This document shows, piece by piece, positions 22,340 through 32,614 of a DNA stretch of 64,000 nucleotides. The notes under the pieces were generated by a model that was given only the letters and a program-made list of their open reading frames with translations, searched no databases and was not told where the DNA came from. How positions within the stretch are numbered: position 1 is the stretch's first letter; every line of letters starts with the position of its first letter. Position numbers and translations under genes: made by a program. Source of the stretch: Marthasterias glacialis (lineage: Eukaryota > Echinodermata > Asteroidea > Forcipulatida > Asteriidae); NCBI GenBank assembly GCA_911728455.2, contig OU452232.1, forward strand, positions 868,001-932,000, in the 5' to 3' direction.

Positions 22340-22624
22340 TGTTATCCAATAATTAGGATACTGGTCAAATATTGTCTTGTCAAGATACAAATGCTACAAG
22401 TACATGTACAACATGTACATTGACATGAAATGACCACAATGTGTCAATACTTCTCAATAGAGTTCAATTCCCAAAAGATGTGTGTTATTCATTCTTTCAT
22501 TCAAACAATAATCTAATCAGTTTCAATTTCATGTAAAAAACTCCCTGTAAGTCCAATAATTTCAGTAAAAGAAACAATATTTTTGTATGAAACCTAAATG
22601 TAATTAACGCTATATTTATATGTA
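22340..22624. other. TRIM-A 3' flank
   Basis: Probably 3' untranslated sequence. Nearly identical to 44,992-45,271 after TRIM-B. No canonical AATAAA is seen close to the stop, so the polyadenylation site is not placed. Confidence 0.45.
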
Positions 22625-22628
22625 TTAA

Positions 22629-23436
22629 TCCTATCAGAACCGGGGAGCACAATGTGCCCCCCTACCAATTTTCTCCCGTAACTTTTCATCGCTTAAATTG
22701 ATCACTGCGAAATTTATTGACTTTTCCCAAAATATTTTGAGGATCATATTGGCAAAAAATACATGATGTCAGGGCTTAGTGTTGCCATGACAACCATTGG
22801 TTTGACCTTGGGTCACACGATTTTAATGTTTTTGAGTGATTTTTTTTACACTTTTTGAACACTTGATATGGTTTTGGGAATTCAAAATGGCCGCCATTTT
22901 TAGCGGCCATCTTGGATTTTCTGTTTTCAGCCTGTAATTAAGGGGTCAAATTTTATCAAGTTTTTTAACAATAGAACTTTTTCAACATGCTAATTTCTTA
23001 CTTTTCAGACCCCAAAAATGTTTAGATTTGTTAACCAAGCCTTATTATTTCTCTCTGGGCTCTTGGCAGCGGCCATTTTGGATTTTTAAGTGAAAAAACT
23101 CTGCCCCGAAAATGGGATAAATTAATGGATTAAAACGTACCCAAAGGTGACTCCAGTAACTTAATTAGGTTCGAGTTATATTGATCTTGTAAAACTGTAT
23201 AAATTTGCCAAGTTTCAAAACATTCCGACAAAAAATACAAAAGTTATGGGGAAAACACGATTTTTGACCAAAAAACAGTTAAAAACGCCTTCTAGTGACG
23301 ATTTTTTGAAATTTGCTTATGTTATCATGTAGAACTTGGTGAAATAAAAAACTTCTGGCAAGTTTTTTCAAAATCGGTCGATTGCTTTGCAAAATACGAA
23401 GGGGGGGGGGGTGCAAAAAGCCCGGTCCTGATAGGG
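22629..23436 (-). mobile_element. TTAA-flanked miniature element downstream of TRIM-A, inverted
   Basis: Flanked by TTAA at 22,625-22,628 and 23,437-23,440, with ends TCCTATCAGAACCGGG and CCCGGTCCTGATAGGG. Its inside matches the TRIM-A intron element in the opposite orientation (for example AACCATTGGTTTGACCTTGG and the GCCGCCATTTTTAG region). Confidence 0.8.
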
Positions 23437-23440
23437 TTAA

Positions 23441-24529
23441 GTGATTGTTGATTTGGTATTTCAAATTATAAAAATGTTGTCACAGATTCAAATTGTTAAG
23501 TTCGTTCATTTTGGTAACTTTGTACGTTTCATTGTAACAATCAATTATTTTTCAAAAAAAGAGAAATCACAAACTTGTATTAAAATCAACTCATTCTTAT
23601 TGTTTTTTCAGTAAAAACTCTATTAAATAAATCTGTGACAATTTTACCAAGTTTGATGATAATTATTATTAATCAGCACTTTTAATTTCACTTGTATGTT
23701 GACATGGATTTGATACACATTGTATTTATTTTGATTTGGCATGTCAAAATAAGAGCACAGTATTCAGGAAAGCAGTTTCTCTCAAATGGAAGTATTTCGA
23801 AAAGGAATATTTCTCAGGACACTTCCATGTAAAATCGTTCCATTTAATACTTTCCTGACAGAATCAATCATGTATCATACCTTTATATTAAAAAATGGCT
23901 AAACATCAGAATCCAACATCAGTGAGAGTGTACAAATTACTGGCATGCTTATTCAAATAAATGTTGAAATTGAAATTTTACCAATTGTTATTTTCCTGGC
24001 AGTATGAATCATGTATCATACCTTTAAAGGAAGTTGTCACACATCAAAATCTAGAAATAGTGACAGTGTAAAAGTTATTGGCATTGTGTAATAGAGGCCA
24101 TGAACATTTCAATAAGTGTACAGTATGTAAACCTTGATACATGTAGCAGTGTACAAGAAACCAATATCAACAAAGCAATCTCTTGTTGGATGGTTGCAGT
24201 TAGTACAGGATACTCAATATTCTATATTCAAGATTGACTATCTATACTTTGATGATTAGTTATCAGAAAAATAGACATGCTCTGCTGGTGGAGCAGAAAT
24301 TGTATATTATTATGTTTCAATTCTTTTTAACTGAGAAGTTTTATTGGCATCAACATTTGTTTACACTTAATGTTGACAATATTCTATGCATTGTAGTCAA
24401 ATTGTTAAGTAGAAAAGGTTTTACCTTATCAATAGTTTAATTATGTTTTTGTATTGTACAAACATGGTTCAGGTTTAATTGGATCTAGATCAGGGTCACT
24501 TTTGAGTCAGGAGTTTTTAGAGCACAAGA
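23441..24529. other. Noncoding stretch shared with 45,935-47,050
   Basis: No gene. Recognisably the same sequence follows TRIM-B, with indels, as part of the duplicated module. Confidence 0.55.
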
Positions 24530-25260
24530 AAACCGCGGAGTAGGTTTGCCCTTGTAGATACAATTAATAGTCTGATCATGGTGTAGAAAAAAGGAGAACT
24601 AGAAACATTGGATTCTGATTCAATAAACACTGTTGGCAACTGTGGAGTAGGTTTGCCCTTGTAGATACAATTAATAATCTGATCATGGTGTGGAAAAAGT
24701 AGAACTAGAAACATTGGATTCTGATTTAATAAACACTGTTGGCAACTGTGAAGTAGGTTTGCCCTTGTAGATACAATTAATAGTCTGATCATGGTGTAGA
24801 AAAAGTAGAACTAGAAACATTGGATTCTGATTCAATCAACACTGTTGGCAACTGTGGAGTAGGTTTGCCCTTGTAGATACAATTAAGAGTCTGATAATGA
24901 TGTGGAAAAAGTAGAACTAGAAACATTGGATTCTGATTCAATAAACACTGTTGGCAACTGTGGAGTAGGTTTGCCCTTGTAGATACAATTAACGGTCTTA
25001 TCGTGCTATAGACTAATCTGAGCAGCTTGTTCATTGGGTGATTACACCACCGCAACTACTGCCGCAAGCGTGCGTTGATGCACACACACTGTAAATCCTC
25101 CATGCTGATTGATACATATGTGCGCTGACGCTCGTGTCGTGTTGCATGTGTGCGGAGGCCATAGCTGCATTGTAGTGCTGCTCAGATTGGTGTGTAGAAA
25201 AAGTAGAACTAGAAACATTGGATTTTGATTCAATAAACACTATTGTTTACAGAGTTGATG
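24530..25260. repeat. 106-bp tandem repeat after TRIM-A, with an inserted MITE
   Basis: Units marked by TGTTGGCAACTGTGGAGTAG begin at about 24,631, 24,737, 24,843 and 24,949, exactly 106 bp apart, with further partial units. The array is interrupted at 25,012-25,190 by an insert bounded by ACTAATCTGAGCAGC and its near complement GCTGCTCAGATT. Minus-strand frames here (ARANLLHSCQQ type) simply read the repeat. Confidence 0.9.
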
Positions 25261-26080
25261 AGATATCTGATGTCATAACTTCATAATGGTCTATGTACAT
25301 CGTTGTAAGCATTCAGGTTACATTACAACATTCCTATATCTTCATTTGATTTTTCCATTTGTTATTATTGATTATTCCCAAACTATCTAGCTGTGCATTT
25401 ATATTAAGGAACAGGTGTACAATATGATCAAGTGATACAAATACTGCATGTCAGTTTGCTATTTGACCTAAAGTGGGAATCAATTTAAATTGTATGAAAT
25501 AACCAAGAATGTTTCTCTAGTTAGCTCATTTATATAACATGTTTAATTGGAGTTTTGCAGTAAGTTGGTTCTGTATATAATTAAGATTGACATTACAGTG
25601 TTTTATTGCCCATGTAGACTTGTATTGATTAATACTACTCTGTCTCTAAATATTGTATTAATATTTCTGTCAAGTGAAGATTGATTCCACTCTTTCCCTC
25701 ATTCAATTTCTTTGTCTTGTAAAAAGTAAGTTTAGAGATAGTTCCACATGGTTTATGGACCAGGAAGATCTTTTCATCTAAAGTGAAAACAAATCCAATC
25801 AATCCTTCAAATTACTACAACTTCAAAACATTTTTTTATTTCTTTTATTGTTGCTGTAACAAGTACAATATTGTTAAAAATAATGTCTTGGAAAAGATTT
25901 TATATAAAAATACATGGCCAATCAAGACAAATAAACTTATTTGAAAAAAAAAAATGTAATGGCAAATCTGAAGAGCTCTTCTTAATGTGTCCAAAATGGT
26001 CAATTTTATGTCTATTTTAGGGTTTTTTTACATTACATGTACACCCATGTCCTGCTGAACATCCACAGGAATACTAACTA
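25261..26080. other. Noncoding module sequence shared with 47,706-48,520
   Basis: Closely matches the stretch after the TRIM-B 106-bp array. No gene seen. Confidence 0.55.
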
Positions 26081-26288
26081 CTCAGGTGGGATTCGAACCC
26101 TCTATCTCTGCATTTTAGATCAGATGTCTTAACCACCCAGTGACTAGAAGCCAGTTTGAACCCTGTAATAAGCAGTGGATACCGTATACATTGAATACAT
26201 GTAATAATTGCATCCAGGAAAAAGACTATTATTTTGGTTAGACCCTTACACTGATGTGTGATAAGCACTTTATACTGAGTGCTTTCAG

Positions 26289-27642
26289 AGTCTTGTGGGA
26301 AAACACAAAAAAGACTTAACAAAAGGAAGACTTCTAGACACAAGATGTTTAACTCATGAATTCTGTTATGAACATGGTGCAAGTGTCATCATGTCTATCA
26401 GTTTCACTTTCACATCATCTTCCTCTTTCTCATCTTTGTACTTTACAGAAGGAGAACTCAAGTCTAGTTCAGCATCTTGAGGATGAGGAGTGTGGTAGTC
26501 TAAAGCTGAAGCAGATGATGTCACTGCTGGAGCATGAACTAGACCAAAGAAATCAGGTATGAGATGAGAGGAACCATGTGGTGTGTCTTAGAGTCAAGGA
26601 AATAGAGTTGAGACAAATCATTTGCCAAATATTGTAAAACTGCAGCTGAGAGTATTGCTTAACAAAGTTCAACCTCACTCAACCAAATTTGTTTTGCTTT
26701 ACATAACAGAAAAATATGTGAAAGTACATTTTTTCTCAAGAAGACTTGTGCACTCTCAGTAAGTCTGAATTGTTGAGACAAGAATTATTTGCTTTGGTTA
26801 CAAGGTTTGGGGATGGAAATGTCAAAGGTCAAGGTCATGATGGTGAGATAATGGTTAATGGTTTCCATACTGTAACTCTAGTTAGAAGTGACATTTGGAC
26901 TTTTTACTCAGGTGGGTTAAGCCCTTGGAGATAGGAAAGTTTTGGTTATTTTGGGGGTGAAAAGGTCAAGGTCCTAGTGGTGAGTTCCGGACTGTAACTA
27001 AGAACTGTAAGTAAGAAGTGACACTTGGACTTCCAGCTTGGGTGGAGGTTGCCCTTAGGGAAAGGACAATTGGGAATGTTTTGGAAATGAAAAAGGTCAA
27101 AGGTCAAGGTCACAGTGGATAGGTACGGTTAAATGTTTTCCAGACTATCTCCAGTTAGCAGCAACATTTGGATTGTTTTGTAAATATGTAAATTTGTAAA
27201 TGGTTTCCGCACTGTAGTATCTTGTGTTCATAAAGTACAACTTGCCTTTTGTTATTTTCATTTTACTCCTGCTATTGTATCTGCTACCAAGTAACATTGT
27301 TTAAACAAATCCTCCTATCATGGCCCATCCTCTTCAAGGAACAGTAGTCAGGTATAGGAATATGGTTTGTTGATATCTCTGGTTAGGTAGAATTAACAAG
27401 GGCTAAAGGGTTTCAACAGCATCGCTCTTAGTATTTGTTAAATTTACTTAAAGTGAAAAAATGTATGCATAATTGCTTTAACCAAATAATGGTGGCATTT
27501 ATACTGTGTGTGTTTCCAGAAGATGGTCAGACTCATTGTCATAACCCAAGACCTACAAGATCCTAGTCAGTCTCAGACTACCAGGGCAGATGCTGAAGAC
27601 TCTACCAGTGAAGCTCATGAAGATACTACAGGGAGAGTTTGA
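26289..27642 (+). pseudogene. Small-gene exon cassette after TRIM-A, altered
   Basis: Three exons related to the small gene at 8.1-14.4 kb: 26,289-26,378, 26,449-26,556 and 27,520-27,642 (stop TGA). The first is one base shorter than its paralogues, which shifts the frame, and its donor is GC (GGT|GCAAGT) instead of GT. The second reads KENSSLVQHLEDEE...HELDQRNQ and lacks the TAA present in the 14.4- and 48.9-kb copies, so it continues in frame into the third exon (KMVRLIVITQDLQD then an acidic, Ser/Thr-rich tail). The last two exons may show the family's original C terminus. Coiled-coil character is likely. The family is not recognised. Confidence 0.45.
26740..27240. repeat. Degenerate repeat with AAGGTCA half-sites
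   Basis: Three imperfect units of about 140 bp share GTGACA[C]TTGGACT and GTCAAGGTC. At 27,094-27,112 three AGGTCA hexamers stand in series, the first two separated by one A (a DR1 arrangement). Similar GGTCAAAGGTCAC motifs recur at 40.1-40.5 kb. I read this as a repeat family. A regulatory role is not shown. Confidence 0.55.
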
Positions 27643-27676
27643 GATGTACAAGAAACAGACAACTCACAATGAGAGG

Positions 27677-28307
27677 TAAGGAATAGTCCTGATTTCCTGT
27701 GAACATTTATTTCATGTTAGCATCTCTTGTTACAAATTTAGAGATCTTCTTGTATGTAACTCAAAGCTTTTTCTACTGTGTGTGAATACATGTGCTTAAT
27801 TGGCCTCTGACATGCTCTAAGAGATGGCATCTGTAAATGCTTTGATGAGAGGCACTTCTCAAAGATAATAAGCTGAAGCGGTTATTGTCAGGTACCTGGC
27901 TGAATGGCATAATGAAAAGTGTTGAATAAAGTACATTCATAAATACCCTAGTCAGTTTGGGACAGTGTGGACATTCCTATCGGTTGAAAGGTGGTCACAT
28001 GACTATTTAAGACCGGTTTTAAATGGATGATGAAGGCATGTTCTTTGCTCATTATAGCCATACACGTGTTGGCGCACTTACTTATGCGGGTGCTAATTTA
28101 CGCATAGCGCAATCAATACATAGCGGTACTCAGTGTAAAGTCTAATAATGCGTGCGCGTACGCGCAACCGTATGAGCTTTGACCCTTCGTGAAATGGAGC
28201 CTGAGGACGTGGCAAGAATTGAAAAATAACTTATTAAAAAAAAAGAGAAAAGTTTCAGGGACTTTTCTACATTGTTATGCTTTTTAACAAAAATGGCATT
28301 TATGAAT
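27677..28307. other. Noncoding, with a small CpG-rich patch
   Basis: No gene. At 28,153-28,166 TGCGCGTACGCGCA is a perfect 14-bp palindrome in a locally CpG-rich stretch (about 28,050-28,210), unusual for this AT-rich window. Confidence 0.4.
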
Positions 28308-28473
28308 GGGAATAAAAGAGTAGTGACTCTGTCTGAAACGGCTGTTTAAAATTTTGCAGGGTCGTGGCCATGTGATAAAGGACTTCACTTTTGGCTTGGT
28401 CCTTTATCACACGGCCACGACCCTGCCGGTTTTAAACGGCCGTTTAAGACCTCGGTCACCACTCTTTTATTCC
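28308..28473. mobile_element. Hairpin MITE, 166 bp, nearly perfect palindrome
   Basis: The left arm (28,308-28,383, starting GGGAATAAAAGAG) and the right arm (28,399-28,473, ending CTCTTTTATTCCC) are reverse complements with few mismatches around a 15-nt loop. The central stem contains GCAGGGTCGTGGCC and its complement. Confidence 0.85.
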
Positions 28474-28617
28474 CTTATTGATAAGAGGCACTTCACCAGT
28501 ATAAAGAAACAGCTTGTCCATATGAGTTGTTTCCTATTAAAGATTTTACTACAACTTTGGGAAAACGACTAGATTCAGTCTGAGAACTCAATTAATAATA
28601 TTATGAGGTTCTTACCA

Positions 28618-28809
28618 GGGGCCAATTTCATAAAGCTGTTTAGCAGAAAATACTGCTAAGCAAATTTCTTTGCTAAGTAAAAAGTGAGTGGGGCACCAGT
28701 CGCAACAGTGTAAACATAATGGAATGTTGGCTGGTAGCCTGTTTCTGCTTAGCAAGATTTTTCTGTGCTTAGCAAGTTTCTTTGCTTACAGGCTTTATCA
28801 CATTGGGCC
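28618..28809. mobile_element. GGGCC-ended MITE
   Basis: Ends GGGGCCAATTTCATAAAGC and GCTTTATCACATTGGGCC are inverted repeats. The body has several TGCTTAGCA or TGCTAAGCA motifs. A complete relative is at 61,436-61,638 and a truncated one at about 7,517-7,580. Confidence 0.75.
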
Positions 28810-29380
28810 GAGTACCCAGGCTCTGGAGAATACCTTCTTGTTGAAGTACTGTCAGAGTCACAATAATAGAACTTGAAAATCCCCGTTTGCAATGCTTAAT
28901 TAATAAACATGCATTTTATAAATGCTCATAAAAATTCACAATCAAAAGTTTAACTTAAATTAACTGCTTAAATGAACGCCGATCAATTTGGATGTAATTT
29001 TGACAGGTTAGTTGTTTGGTATGAATGTGAACAAGCCTTTTTTAAAGATACCTTCCTTAGTAAACTAAATCACAGCACTTACAGTAGTGCATCAACAAGA
29101 TACAATATTATTTGTGTTTGAGCCATACAAACTGTAGAGTAAGCCAATATATTATGGTATATTGCTATAGCGCCCTCTTGTGACTTGTTGAGACCACATG
29201 TAAAACTACTGATGTAAGCAGCTTTCTTAGATGATAGTCTTGTTATAATAAACCAGTCATATATTGTTCTCCACAATACTCTCGCCTCTTGCAATATTAC
29301 TACACAAACCAATTTCTTAAGCACTGTATACTTGGTACATCCCCCAGTCATGTGATAAAAATCCACAGGCATACTTGGTT
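28810..29380. other. Noncoding stretch
   Basis: No gene seen. Short minus-strand frames have no recognisable domain. Confidence 0.45.
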
Positions 29381-29384
29381 CAGG

Positions 29385-29465
29385 CATACTTTGTTGGGAT
29401 TGGAACCCAAGACCTTTGCCATTATTAGCAGATGTCTTACCACTAGACCACTGAGCTTGCCCAGT
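29385..29465 (-). mobile_element. tRNA-like SINE head
   Basis: The minus strand carries an A-box-like AGCTCAGTGGTCTAGTGG and a B-box-like GGTTCCAATCC (complement at 29,398-29,408) at tRNA spacing. The acceptor stem does not pair, so this is a SINE head, not a tRNA gene. Confidence 0.6.
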
Positions 29466-29639
29466 AAGTAGAATCCTATAATTAAGCAGCAGGTAGCAGC
29501 AGATTGTTTTACTAGACGATTAAAATAAATAAATAGTACTTAAACTAGATATGTTAATTGATAGCTACATCTATTGTAACAAACTGATTCATTTTGGATG
29601 AGAAAAGGTAGACTTGATTTTATAATAATAGGAAAGGAA

Positions 29640-30170
29640 TAATAATATTAGTACCAAATTTATTGTGCGCATTTAACCATAAACATGTTCAGAAGCACAT
29701 TAAGATATGATTCAGTTGTAAACAAGTAAGCACATTAGAGTTAAAACAATCAGGAAAACATCAAACCGAAATAGTGAAAACAAGAATGTTACACAAACAG
29801 ATAAAATAAAATTTGTCAATTGTTTAAAGAGAAAAGTCTTAAGCTCAATCTCAAAAATATAAAGACACTGTATCGATTGAGTAATGAGATGGTAATCTAT
29901 TCCAAAGTGTTGGTGTAGCTTGAATAAATGACTCATCCCTAGTGGATTTTTTTGCATTTTAATCTTTCGGGTAATTTTAAAAGTAACCTGAATGTTGAGA
30001 AAAGTTGGAATGGTCTTCAACATGCCACAATACCAATGATGTACTCTGAAGCCATGTCATAACGGGTCTTGAATAATAATAATAATAATAATAGTTTATT
30101 TGTAATATAGCATTTTACTTTAAAATCTCAAAATGCTGGACACAGAAAACATAAACCCCTTTGTCAATGT
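29640..30170 (-). mobile_element. SINE-like bodies ending in an AAT run
   Basis: The stretch includes GTCTTAAGCTCAATCTC and ATTCCAAAGTGTTGGTGTAG, typical of dispersed invertebrate SINE bodies, and a separate head near 30,072 with an (ATA)n run followed by TATAGCATTTTACTTTAAAA. The 103-residue minus-strand frame over the body is not credible as a gene. Confidence 0.45.
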
Positions 30171-31021
30171 CAATAACATTAAAACAAATTAGTGCGGGTA
30201 TAGGCAGCCAATGTAACTGACAGAGTAAGGAAGTAAAAAATTTCACTGTGATGTATTGTACCTTAAACAAGCTCAGCAATGCCATTTTGAACTTTTAAAT
30301 AATTGTGAAATCGATAGATCATAAAATAAACTATTACATTAATCATAACAGACAGTAATGAAAACGTGAACCAAAACAATTGATGCTTTTCCAGACAGAT
30401 ATGTCCTTATTCTTCTAATATTACGTGCCCAATTATCCATGCAAAAAGTCATAATCTTGTAATAACAATTAATATTTGGGTCATTTTGTGCCAAATTGCC
30501 TAAAATTCTGAAAAATTCAGGCAGTGACCTACTAAGATTTGGATAACTAAAAAAATCTCTATGAGTGCAATGAACAAACACAAAATGTTTGATTCCTATT
30601 CCTTTCCGTTTCTGAGATATGGAAATTAAGCCCCGCCCCTTCTAAGTGATTTTTGTGTTTAGGGTCATTTTAGAGGTCTGTACCTCCAAATTGAGATAAG
30701 ATGAATTGCTACCAATTGGTACACAGGTTGACTGGCATCCCAACAACTAGAATCACTTGTCAAAAGTAGTACAGAAATTTGTTTATCAATGTATCGGTCT
30801 TTAAAAACCTACATTCTAGCCTACGGAACAATTTTTCATCATATTTTAGACCCCCTGGTGCCAGCATGAATTGTCCAATTGCTTTGACATTACGTTTAGT
30901 TAAAACTAGGTGCATATGTCTGACCTGAAATAAGTATAGACTAATCATACCTTTCACCCCTTTCATGGGTGTTTGGCAGGGGTCTGAAAATGGGTCCGCT
31001 TTGGAAAATGCCCCAAGAACA
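30171..31021. other. Noncoding stretch
   Basis: AT-rich. Resembles part of an unclassified repeat (for example GAGGTCTGTACCTCCAAATT). No gene seen. Confidence 0.4.
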
Positions 31022-31199
31022 CCTTTTTCAAGTGGTTATTTCATGATGTGGGACCTTGCTGACAAATTTCATAACATGAAGGAGATGAGAAACCAACCTT
31101 TTTTTACTCAAATAAACTGGATACTAAGTGTTTAGAGGGGGGAATTTTGTGACATTTGTCAGTAATGTCCCACATTATGAAATAACCACTTGAAAAAGG
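31022..31199. mobile_element. MITE with 33-bp terminal inverted repeats
   Basis: CCTTTTTCAAGTGGTTATTT at 31,022 and its complement ending at 31,199 extend through TCATGATGTGGGAC with two mismatches. The 178-bp insert has no coding capacity. It lies just downstream of the TRIM pseudogene. Confidence 0.75.
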
Positions 31200-31306
31200 C
31201 CTGAGTTTTTTCAACTAACAATTTGTCTATGTTTAATTAGTTTCATTTTACTCCCAAGTTGACCTCAGGTCACACCTTATTCTGGTCCAGCAATGTATTG
31301 CTATCT

Positions 31307-32614
31307 TTACTCATGGTGATAGATTTGAACTGATTCATCTGTAGTCACAATCAGATGACCAACTGGTGTGAGTGTCAGACCACATGGATGAACGCAATCT
31401 TTGATGATGCATTCAATGAACTTGCCATCAGGACTGTAATGATGGATATCATCTGATAATGAGAATGATTCTTTCCATGCAGCAACATAGATGCTTCCAT
31501 CCTTGTCACAACACACACCAAGAGGTTTCCCAGACTTATAGATATCAATTGAGAATATCAGGTCACCATTGTAGTCTATTGATACTAACTTCCTATCATC
31601 CCAGTTGGTGTAGATGAGTCGCTGTTTGTAAGTAGTCAAGAGTAATTACCAATCCTTGGAGCAGGCAATGTTCTGATGAAGGATCCATCCGGCTGGTGTA
31701 GAGAGATCTCGTCCATGTAATCATAGCCCACTGCTATCAGGTTGTTTTTATTCACTGCAATACTTGAAAGCTCACTGTCTGACCACCGTCCCGGTTCAAA
31801 CTGATAGTTGAGCCGATAATTTTTGTTGATGGTCTTGACTGCTTTATCATCTAGAACAATGAGCTCATCATTCTTGTATACAGTCATTCTGCTTGGTTCA
31901 GTAAGACCTTTGATTGCTAGTTCTTGTGGGATGAAAGTGGATTAAGGATTGCTCTCTGCTGATATTGTAACCAAGCTGGCACTGTCAAAAGCCTCATTAA
32001 TTTCCATGAGAGAATGTGACTGATGATCTCTTACAATGCAAGTTGTGCATATCACTTTGTTACATGTGTTACAATACATGATAAGATCTTTATCCATGTG
32101 CTTGCTGCATTTAGAAACATACTCCTGACCAACTACATGTAGTTGTTTTCCATGTTGTTCAAGTTGAGTTTCTTGTGTTTCAATAGCTTCTATCAATGAA
32201 AAGACTCTAAAGTTTGTTTTCAGACCATCAATGCCATTTTCTTTTATTAAAGTTTCTTGTCCACACAATGGACATATAAGTTTTGTTGTACTTGGACTTT
32301 TCAGGTAAAGCTCCTGTATTTGATGCCATACTGATTGGATGCACTTGCTGAAATGTTGATCTGTGAATGAAATGAGAACAAATACAGACATAGATCATTT
32401 ATAATCAGCAGTGTTTCCCCTGTCTATTAACCTGTGAGGTGGCCCTTACACACAACAAAATGTTCATCCCTCCAGCCAATGACATCGAATGAAGCATGCA
32501 GTCTGCCTGAAATTCAGTCTTGCCCCAAAAAAGTAAACTTGCAGCAATCCTGAACTCATGGTTACAGTTTGCGAGCTTCAAGACAGCACAGTAATTCCTA
32601 CACACGCTTATCAT
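31307..32614 (-). pseudogene. Broken TRIM-NHL gene
   Basis: Read on the minus strand, 32,391-31,945 encodes the end of a RING finger (ICPLCGQET) and a B-box 2 (CSKHMDKDLIMYCNTC...CTTC...DHQSHS). It then meets an in-frame TAA at 31,942-31,944. The same frame resumes at once with a propeller start (QELAIKGL...VYKNDELIVLDD) to 31,636, where a frameshift occurs. The next frame carries the remaining NHL blades (LGVCCDKDGSIYVAAW, GLTLTPVGHLIVTTDE) to a stop at 31,307. The whole coiled coil of roughly 150 residues is missing. The front of the RING is unclear: LANCNHEF at about 32,548 may be part of it, separated by unrelated sequence. It is clearly diverged from TRIM-A and TRIM-B, so it represents another subfamily. 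Three independent lesions argue against function. Confidence 0.8.

Noticed and set aside
24517-25240. Minus-strand open frames with repeated ARANLLHSCQQ-type sequence (also 47,118-47,656)
   Set aside because: They are readings of the 106-bp tandem repeat. The unit is not a multiple of three and frames switch from unit to unit.
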